Positions 1 through 4,793 of a DNA stretch of 5,674 nt are shown one piece after another. The notes below the pieces were generated by a model that saw only the letters and a program-made list of their open reading frames with translations, did no database searches and was not told where the DNA came from. This DNA comes from Verrucomicrobiota bacterium (lineage in GTDB: Bacteria; Verrucomicrobiota; Verrucomicrobiia; Opitutales; UBA953): positions 1-5,674 of the forward strand of contig RFRI01000107.1 of assembly GCA_009924535.1 (NCBI GenBank), written 5' to 3'. Positions within the stretch are counted from its first letter, which is position 1. Each line of letters begins with the position of its first letter. The translations under genes were made by a program, and so were the position numbers.

Positions 1-1073
1 ACTTCATCATCGGCGACCTCCATAAGGTCGTGGCCAAGGCGCCCGAGGACTGGAGCAAGATCATCATCCACGCCATCGGCTTCGTCGCGGTCGCCTACCT
101 TGTCGGCTGGGTCGCCAGCAAGCTCATGCGCTGGATCTCGACGAAGTTCGGCGACAGCCCGATCGCCGAAGCCGCCGTGGCCGCCATCGGCAAGTCCCTC
201 CCCTTCATCCTGCCGGCCTACACCCTCCTCTTCCTCATCAAGGACTTCAAGGAAGCCCTCGCCTTCGTCGGCTGGCTGAACTTCGCCGTCACGAGCGGGG
301 TCTTCCTCTGCTCCTTGGCGCACACCGCCTCGGTGTTCTACCTCGTCGCGATCCCGATCGCCTGGGCCCAGAAGGTCGCCGATCAGACCGAGAACAAGCT
401 CGATGACATCCTCGTCCCGATGTTCTCCACGGTGATCCGCATCGCGGTCGTGCTCGTCGGCGCCTTCAAGGCCATCTCCATCATCGACCCGAAATCCTCG
501 GACGCGATCCTCGGCCTGCTGGCCGGCGCCGTCGTCGGCCTGGCCTTCGCTTCGCAGGACACGATCAAGAACGTCTTCGGCGCGGTGATGCTCATCATCG
601 ACCAGCCCTTCACGCTCGGCGACCTCATCAATATCGGCACGCATGAGGGCAAGGTGGAGTCCCTCGGCCTGCGCTCCACGACGATCATGATGCTCGACGG
701 CCAGAAGCTCGTCATCCCGAACAGCGACCTCGCCACCCGCTCGATCGTCAACATCACCCGCCGCGACTTCATCCGCGCGCAGGACCTCGTGCACCTCGAG
801 GCCAACACGCCGGCCGAGAAGGTCCGCGAGGCGGTCGCGATCGTCCGCGAACTGCTCGTGGACCACGAAGGCTCCCATCCTGGCCACCCTCCCCTGGTGC
901 ACGTGACGGAGTTCGCCGACTGGGCCGTCAACATCCGCCTGATGTATTGGTATCACCCCGCCGCCCCGGTGAAGCAGCTGGAGTTCAACCAGCAGCTGAT
1001 CATCCGCATCGCGGAGCGCTTCCAGAAGGCGGACATCCGCCTCGCGGTCATGGGCACCCCGCAGAACCGCTGA
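1..1073 (+). CDS. MscS-family mechanosensitive ion channel (5' end outside window)
   Basis: Integral inner-membrane protein of the small-conductance mechanosensitive channel family, which releases solutes on hypo-osmotic shock. The frame is open to the left edge (first full codon at 3, reading FIIGDLHKV before a GTG at 30), so the true start is probably just upstream. Numbering from that GTG, hydrophobic segments lie at about 11-33, 51-70, 77-113 and 131-152. The pore-lining helix and the start of the beta domain follow at about 159-203, with the family pattern GLLAGAVVGLAFASQDTIKN, then PFTLGDLINIG. The cytoplasmic beta domain follows (GKVESLGLRST, then LVIPNSDLATRSIVN at 227-241), then an alpha/beta C-terminal domain to residue 347. 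The five or so helices make it larger than three-helix E. coli MscS. The ABC ATPase gene starts 9 bases after the stop, which suggests cotranscription. The family call is secure; the gating stimulus and ion preference cannot be read. Confidence 0.9.
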   Translation, partial: FIIGDLHKVVAKAPEDWSKIIIHAIGFVAVAYLVGWVASKLMRWISTKFGDSPIAEAAVAAIGKSLPFILPAYTLLFLIKDFKEALAFVGWLNFAVTSGVFLCSLAHTASVFYLVAIPIAWAQKVADQTENKLDDILVPMFSTVIRIAVVLVGAFKAISIIDPKSSDAILGLLAGAVVGLAFASQDTIKNVFGAVMLIIDQPFTLGDLINIGTHEGKVESLGLRSTTIMMLDGQKLVIPNSDLATRSIVNITRRDFIRAQDLVHLEANTPAEKVREAVAIVRELLVDHEGSHPGHPPLVHVTEFADWAVNIRLMYWYHPAAPVKQLEFNQQLIIRIAERFQKADIRLAVMGTPQNR

Positions 1074-1082
1074 CCTTTCGCC

Positions 1083-1787
1083 ATGCCCCTCATCGAAGCC
1101 AAGAACCTATCCAAGTCCTACGGCGCCATCCGCGCCGTGCGCGACGTCTCCTTCGTCGTCGACCGCGGCGAGGTCGTGGGATTCCTCGGGCCTAACGGCG
1201 CCGGGAAATCCACCACGATGAAGATGCTCACCGGCCACCTCCGCGCCGACGAAGGCGCCGCGGTCATCGCGGGCTTCGACGTCGCCGACCAGGCCGTCCA
1301 GGCCAAGCAGCACCTGGGCTACTCGCCCGAAGGCGCGCCCGCCTACGGCGAGATGACCGTGCGCGAGTTCCTCCGCTTCGCCGCCGACCTCCGCGGCCTC
1401 GCCGACCCGGCCGGAAGCGTCCGCCAGACGCTCGAACTCTGCCGCCTCAACGAAGTGGCCGCCCAGACGATCGATACGCTCTCCAAGGGCTACCGTATGC
1501 GCGTGGGTTTCGCCCAGGCGGTCATCCACGACCCCGAGGTGCTGATCCTCGACGAACCGACCGACGGCCTCGACCCGAACCAGAAGTTCGAGGTGCGCCG
1601 CATCCTGAAGGAGATGGCCGCCCGCAAGGCCGTCATCGTCTCGACCCACATCCTCGAGGAAGTCGGCGAACTCTGCACCCGCGTCATCGTGATCGCGAAG
1701 GGCGAAGTCCGCTGCGACGAGTCGCGCGAGAAGTTCCTCGCCCGCGGCTCCGACCTCAACGCCGTCTTCCGCCAGCTCACCGCCTGA
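1083..1787 (+). CDS. ABC transporter ATP-binding protein, GldA/NatA type
   Basis: Cytoplasmic ATPase subunit that would power the ABC-2 permease encoded next. At 234 residues it is the usual length for a stand-alone ATPase. Walker A is GPNGAGKST at residues 36-44. The Q-loop position lies in YSPEGAPAY (80-88) with Glu83, as is common in the GldA/CcmA/NatA group. The signature LSKGYRMR is at 133-140, where GldA-like proteins usually read LSKGYRQR. Walker B is LILDEP (154-159), the D-loop is GLDP (162-165) and the switch His is H189 in STHILEE. All catalytic elements are present, so the protein should be active. The ATG at 1083 was chosen because it lies 9 bases after the MscS stop and gives the standard N-terminus (IEAKNLSKSYG); no clear ribosome binding site precedes it. 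The substrate is unknown. GldA-like modules act in gliding or cell-surface export in Bacteroidota, but occur widely in non-gliding bacteria. Confidence 0.93.
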   Translation: MPLIEAKNLSKSYGAIRAVRDVSFVVDRGEVVGFLGPNGAGKSTTMKMLTGHLRADEGAAVIAGFDVADQAVQAKQHLGYSPEGAPAYGEMTVREFLRFAADLRGLADPAGSVRQTLELCRLNEVAAQTIDTLSKGYRMRVGFAQAVIHDPEVLILDEPTDGLDPNQKFEVRRILKEMAARKAVIVSTHILEEVGELCTRVIVIAKGEVRCDESREKFLARGSDLNAVFRQLTA

Positions 1788-1797
1788 TTCCCTCGCC

Positions 1798-2556
1798 ATG
1801 TCCTCTTCCGAAAAAATCTCCTCTCCCGGACTCAAGCCTTTCACGGCGATGGTCCGCCGCGAGTTCGCCGGCTACTTCCGCACGCCGCTCGCGTACGTCT
1901 TCCTCGCCGTGTTCAACGCCTTCGCGGTATCCCTGGCGTTCTTCGTCGGCGGCCTCTACGAGTCCGGCATCGCCAGCCTCGACCGGTTCTTCCTCTACCA
2001 CCCGTGGCTCTGGGCGTTCCTCGCTCCCGCCGCCGGCGCCCGCCTCTGGGCCGAAGAACGCCGCCAAGGCACCATCGAGCTGCTCCTGACCTGGCCGATC
2101 ACGGTCTGGCAGGCCGCGCTCGGCAAGTTCCTCGCCGCGTGGCTCTTCCTCGCCTGCGCGCTGCTGATGACGGTCCCCGTCGCCCTCACGGTCGGCTGGC
2201 TCGGCGACCCCGACTGGGGCGTGATCATCGCCGGCTACGCGGGCTCGCTCCTCTGCGCCGGCGCCTGCCTCGGCATCGCCGCCATCGCCTCCGCGCTCAC
2301 GCGCAGCCAGGTCATCGCCTTCGTGACGGGCTTCCTCGCCTGCTTCATCCTCGTGCTCGTCGGCTACGGCGTCTTCGACGAACTCCTCGCGGGCCTGCTC
2401 GGTTCCGCCGGCGTCGACGAAGTCCGCCGCCTCGGCCTGTGGCGCAACCTCGAACCGTTCACGCTCGGCCTCGTCGACGTGCGCCCCATCGCCTACTTCC
2501 TCTCCGTCGCCTTCGCCGGCCTCGGGCTGAGCACCATCATCGTCGAACGCCGCTGA
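1798..2556 (+). CDS. ABC-2 type permease, GldF-like
   Basis: Inner-membrane permease of the same ABC module, 252 residues, starting 10 bases after the ATPase stop. A short cytoplasmic N-terminus contains VRREFAGYFRTPLAYVF (19-35), typical of ABC-2 permeases where the coupling helix precedes the first membrane segment. Hydrophobic segments lie at about 32-52, 67-81, 107-134, 141-165, 172-190 and 228-248, giving about six helices. The loop after the second segment carries the family motif EERRQGTIELLLTWPIT (86-102). The protein ends with a short basic tail (ERR). The arrangement ATPase, permease, GldG-like protein matches the gldA-gldF-gldG order. The transported molecule is not evident. No truncation or frame problem is visible. 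Confidence 0.9.
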   Translation: MSSSEKISSPGLKPFTAMVRREFAGYFRTPLAYVFLAVFNAFAVSLAFFVGGLYESGIASLDRFFLYHPWLWAFLAPAAGARLWAEERRQGTIELLLTWPITVWQAALGKFLAAWLFLACALLMTVPVALTVGWLGDPDWGVIIAGYAGSLLCAGACLGIAAIASALTRSQVIAFVTGFLACFILVLVGYGVFDELLAGLLGSAGVDEVRRLGLWRNLEPFTLGLVDVRPIAYFLSVAFAGLGLSTIIVERR

Positions 2557-2571
2557 CCGGAAACCCACGCC

Positions 2572-4440
2572 ATGAACCGCTCCCAAGCCCTGCTCGCCGC
2601 CTTCGCCGTCCTCGCGGCCGCGTTCTTCGTCAACCTGATCTCCGGCGCCGCCCCCGCGCGCGTCGACCTCACCGCCGATCGCACCTTCACGCTCTCGCCG
2701 GGCTCGAAGCGCATCGTCGCCAAGCTCGATGACCCGGTGACGCTCGAATACTTCGTCAGCCGCTCCGACGTGAAGCTGCGCCCTTACCTCGAAAGCTACT
2801 CTCGCCGCGTCGAGACGCTCCTCCGCGAATACGTCGCGGCCTCCGGCGGGAAGGTGAAGCTGGTCGTCACCGACCCGCGCCCCGACACCAAGGAGGAACA
2901 GCGCGCCCAGCGCCACGGCATCGCCCCGATGCGCGCCGCCCAAGGCAGCGCCTACCTCGGCCTGACCGCCCAGCAGGCCGACACGGTGAAGGCCATGCCG
3001 ATGCTCGACCCGTCGCGCGAACGCTTCCTGGAGTTCGACCTGTCGAAGCTCATCGCCTCGGCCTCGCGCCTCGATCGCCCGAAGCTCGCCTTCATCAGCT
3101 CGCTGCCGATCACCAACCAGGTCCCGCAGGGCGGCGAACAGCAGCCCGGGCCGGCCGACTTCCTCCTGGCTGAACTCGGCCAGACGTACGAAGTCATCAC
3201 GCTCAATACCACCGCGAGCGAACTGCCGAAGGATGTCGCCGTCGTCGCGCTCGTCCACGCGCACCACATCGACGAGCAACTCGCCTACGCGATCGACCAA
3301 TTCCTCCTCAAGGGCGGCCCGGTCTTCGCCGCCGTCGATCCGCTCTCGCGCATGCAGAAGTTCTCCCAGGGCAACATGCCGTTCATGATGGCGCCGATGG
3401 CCCTCACGGCCGCGAGCGACCCCGCCCTGCTCCGCGCCTGGGGCGTCAACGTGGATCTCGACGCCGTCATGGGCGACTCCGCCAGCTCGGTCTCCATCCG
3501 TAGCTCCCGCGGCGACCCCGTCCAGTACCAGCCGGCCTTCGCCGCCGGCGCCGCCGCCTTCTCCAAGGAATCTCCGCTCACGTCGGATCTCCGCGAACTG
3601 GCCTTCATGGAAGCCGGTTCGATCGGCCTGATCTCCGGCGCCGAGAAGCGCCTGAAAGATTTCGTGGCCGCGCCGGTGAAGGATTATCCCACCGAGCGCG
3701 ATATCCCTAAGAACGACGGCACCTCGCGCCTGTCGCCCTACCTGCACTTCGGCCAGATCTCGCCGCTCGAGATCGTCGACGCCGTGCGCGCCGCCGGTCA
3801 CCTCGGCGTCCTGGGCGGAGATAAATACGTGGCGGAGATCGGCTGGCGCGAATTCGCCCAGCACCTCATCCATCACTTCCCCCAGACCCCGGACCGTCCG
3901 CTTCGCAAGGAGTTTGAAAAGTTCCCGTGGCAGCCGGACAAGAAGCTCCTGCGCGCATGGCAGGTCGGCCGCACCGGCTACCCGATCGTCGATGCGGGCA
4001 TGCGTCAGCTCTGGCAGACCGGCTGGCAGCACAACCGCGTGCGCATGATCGCCGCCTCCGTGCTCGTGAAGCATCTCCTGCAGCCCTGGAACGAAGGCGC
4101 CAAGTGGTATTGGGACACCCTCGTCGACGCCGACCTCGGCGCGAACACCATGGGCTGGCAGTGGGCCGGCGGTTGTGGCGCCGATGCCGCTCCGTATTTC
4201 CGCGTCTTCAATCCCGTCCTTCAGGGCGAGAAGTTCGACCCCGATGGTGACTACGTGCGCCGCTGGGTACCCGAGCTCGCCAAGCTCCCCGCCGAGTGGA
4301 TCCACCAGCCGTGGGAAGCGCCGATGCACGTCCTCGCCGAAGCCGACATCAAGCTCGGCAAGGACTACCCCGCCCCGCTCATCGGCCTCACCGAAGGCCG
4401 CGACCGGGCGCTGAAGGCGCTCAAGGGAATGAGGCCGTGA
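2572..4440 (+). CDS. Chimeric ORF: GldG-like ABC auxiliary protein (N-terminal half) joined to DNA photolyase FAD-binding domain
   Basis: A single 622-residue frame carries two unrelated parts. Residues 1-~353 are GldG-like: a membrane anchor at about 7-24, then RVDLTADRTFTLSPGSKRIV (30-49) and an ABC_transp_aux-type domain expected in the periplasm. From about residue 357 it is a class I photolyase catalytic domain, with DGTSRLSPYLHFGQISP (382-398), GRTGYPIVDAGMRQL (466-480), GWQHNRVRM (484-492) and MGWQWAGGCGADAAPYF (527-543). By remembered alignment to E. coli PhrB at a constant +147 offset, Trp453, Trp506 and Trp529 match the electron-transfer triad W306/W359/W382, Asn488 matches N341 and Asn525 matches N378. 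Tyr372 and TSRLS (384-388) match Y222 and T234-S238 at +150. Missing are the GldG C-terminal half with its usual second helix and the photolyase N-terminal antenna domain (roughly the first 205 PhrB residues). Its start, 15 bases after the permease stop, fits the ABC operon. Both family calls are strong. Whether one real protein exists is doubtful: a deletion fusion or an assembly join is more likely. Confidence 0.8.
   Translation: MNRSQALLAAFAVLAAAFFVNLISGAAPARVDLTADRTFTLSPGSKRIVAKLDDPVTLEYFVSRSDVKLRPYLESYSRRVETLLREYVAASGGKVKLVVTDPRPDTKEEQRAQRHGIAPMRAAQGSAYLGLTAQQADTVKAMPMLDPSRERFLEFDLSKLIASASRLDRPKLAFISSLPITNQVPQGGEQQPGPADFLLAELGQTYEVITLNTTASELPKDVAVVALVHAHHIDEQLAYAIDQFLLKGGPVFAAVDPLSRMQKFSQGNMPFMMAPMALTAASDPALLRAWGVNVDLDAVMGDSASSVSIRSSRGDPVQYQPAFAAGAAAFSKESPLTSDLRELAFMEAGSIGLISGAEKRLKDFVAAPVKDYPTERDIPKNDGTSRLSPYLHFGQISPLEIVDAVRAAGHLGVLGGDKYVAEIGWREFAQHLIHHFPQTPDRPLRKEFEKFPWQPDKKLLRAWQVGRTGYPIVDAGMRQLWQTGWQHNRVRMIAASVLVKHLLQPWNEGAKWYWDTLVDADLGANTMGWQWAGGCGADAAPYFRVFNPVLQGEKFDPDGDYVRRWVPELAKLPAEWIHQPWEAPMHVLAEADIKLGKDYPAPLIGLTEGRDRALKALKGMRP
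3628..3645 (+). other. Junction between GldG-like and photolyase-like coding sequence
   Basis: The change of protein family falls between Leu353 and Glu358 of the chimeric frame. Residues up to AFMEAGSIGL continue the GldG-like domain. From GAEKRLKDF onward the sequence matches the photolyase helix that precedes the FAD-site Tyr (GEKAAIAQLRQF in E. coli PhrB). The 8-mer CCGGCGCC at 3635-3642 sits at the boundary and recurs in this window within about 523-530, 2031-2038, 2261-2268, 2642-2649 and 3545-3552. It could therefore have served as microhomology for a deletion or for a false assembly join. The exact breakpoint cannot be fixed from one sequence. Confidence 0.6.
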
Positions 4441-4453
4441 TGAAAGTGGTTTA

Positions 4454-4495
4454 AGCGGCTAGCGGTTGGCGGTTAGCGGTTGGCGGTTAGCGGAT
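4454..4495. repeat. Heptamer tandem array, left arm
   Basis: Six contiguous 7-base units can be read: AGCGGCT, AGCGGTT, GGCGGTT, AGCGGTT, GGCGGTT, AGCGGAT. The four central units alternate A and G at their first base, giving a 14-base higher-order period. The array begins 14 bases after the upstream stop codon. Its segment GTTAGCGGTTGGCGG (4472-4486) has a perfect reverse complement at 4721-4735. Confidence 0.85.
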
Positions 4496-4528
4496 GGGGG
4501 AAATACAATCGGGGGCAGCCTGTCTCGA

Positions 4529-4660
4529 GGTAGGGGCAGCAACGCGTGCTGCCCTAGTTGCCTTGGGTAGGGCTGACCACCCTTGGTCAGCCGCGGTTGA
4601 GCGAGGCGCTCAACCCTACCCAGTCACACCCTATGTCGTGACGCGGTCCCGACCCTACCC
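4529..4660. repeat. REP/BIME-like cluster of four GTAG-flanked hairpins
   Basis: Hairpin 1: GTAG at 4530-4533, then stem GGGCAGCA/TGCTGCCC (4534-4541/4547-4554), loop 5. Hairpin 2: GTAG at 4567-4570, then stem GGCTGACCA/TGGTCAGCC (4571-4579/4584-4592), loop 4. Hairpin 3, reversed: stem GGTTGAGCG/CGCTCAACC (4595-4603/4607-4615), loop 3, then CTAC at 4616-4619. Hairpin 4, reversed: stem GTCGTGAC/GTCCCGAC (4635-4642/4646-4653) with one mismatch and loop 3, then CTAC at 4655-4658. In all four the tetranucleotide directly abuts the stem (one base away in hairpin 4). A GTAG or GGAG head next to a palindrome is the recognised hallmark of bacterial REP elements moved by RAYT (Y1 HUH) transposases. 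Paired head-to-head and tail-to-tail copies form BIMEs. The structure is seen directly; the REP assignment is inferred, and no transposase gene lies in the window. Confidence 0.7.
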
Positions 4661-4703
4661 AATGCCCAGCAAGCATTCCGGTCTCCCCTGACTTTTGCGC
4701 TCC

Positions 4704-4735
4704 CAACCGCCACCCGCTTGCCGCCAACCGCTAAC
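4704..4735. repeat. Heptamer array, inverted right arm
   Basis: Four 7-base units CAACCGC, CACCCGC, TTGCCGC, CAACCGC, followed by TAAC, are the reverse-complement version of the array at 4454-4495. The last 15 bases (4721-4735) are an exact inverted copy of 4472-4486. The two arrays bracket the GTAG hairpin cluster at a span of about 264 bases, like terminal inverted repeats of a small non-coding element. No target-site duplication was found by eye. Confidence 0.75.
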
Positions 4736-4741
4736 ATCCCC

Positions 4742-4773
4742 CGTGCCCACGTGCCCACTTGCCAACGTGTCCC
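4742..4773. repeat. Degenerate octamer tandem repeat
   Basis: Four 8-base units can be read: CGTGCCCA, CGTGCCCA, CTTGCCAA, CGTGTCCC. The first two are identical. The array lies between the inverted heptamer arm and the hairpin at the acyltransferase start. No function can be assigned. Confidence 0.5.
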
Positions 4774-4776
4774 CTT

Positions 4777-4793
4777 CCGCCGATTCTCGGCGG
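4777..4793 (+). promoter_or_regulatory. Hairpin abutting the acyltransferase start codon
   Basis: CCGCCGA (4777-4783), loop TTC, then TCGGCGG (4787-4793) is a perfect 7-bp GC-rich stem ending at the base before the ATG at 4794. T4776 could also pair with the A of the ATG. In mRNA this would cover the region where a ribosome binding site should lie, and no Shine-Dalgarno motif is visible there. It might damp translation initiation, but that role is inferred and the hairpin could be fortuitous. Confidence 0.4.

Larger units (their letters stand above)
4441..4793. other. Repeat-rich non-coding interval
   Basis: These 353 bases lie between the photolyase stop and the acyltransferase start. Short open frames in the interval have no recognisable protein features. 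Instead it is filled with ordered repeats: a heptamer array at the left, a symmetric cluster of GTAG-flanked hairpins in the middle, an inverted heptamer array at the right, an octamer array, and a hairpin touching the next ATG. No hairpin is followed by a T run, so I do not call an intrinsic terminator. No tRNA-like fold was recognised. Confidence 0.75.

Noticed and set aside
2004..2732. A 242-codon + strand frame overlapping the permease
   Set aside because: The product is an Arg/Pro/His-rich low-complexity string, and the frame is offset within a well-supported permease. It is a composition artefact.
1777..4329. An 850-codon open frame on the - strand opposite the permease and chimeric gene
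   Set aside because: Its translation is rich in Arg, Glu, Gly, Asp and Ala with no recognisable domain. This is typical of the antisense shadow produced by GC-rich third positions. The + strand frames have clear family motifs.
4480..4509. Possible sigma-70 promoter: TTGGCG at 4480-4485 and TACAAT at 4504-4509, 18 bases apart
   Set aside because: The -10 match is good, but the -35 lies within the heptamer array and arises from the repeat. The site is about 285 bases from the next start. Not enough to call.
4571..4615. Hairpins after the photolyase stop as a rho-independent terminator
   Set aside because: The stems are strong but none is followed by a run of T, and they lie more than 120 bases past the stop. 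The GTAG context explains them better as REP-like units.
4661..4677. Small hairpin AATGC/GCATT with 7-base loop
   Set aside because: It has only a 5-bp stem, lacks the GTAG head, and is within what chance would give.
4494..4691. Short open frame inside the repeat-rich gap
   Set aside because: It runs through the palindromic GTAG hairpins, has no ribosome binding site or family resemblance, and is explained by the repeats.
4454..4735. CRISPR array
   Set aside because: Units are 7-8 bases and contiguous, with no 25-40 base repeats separated by unique spacers and no cas genes.
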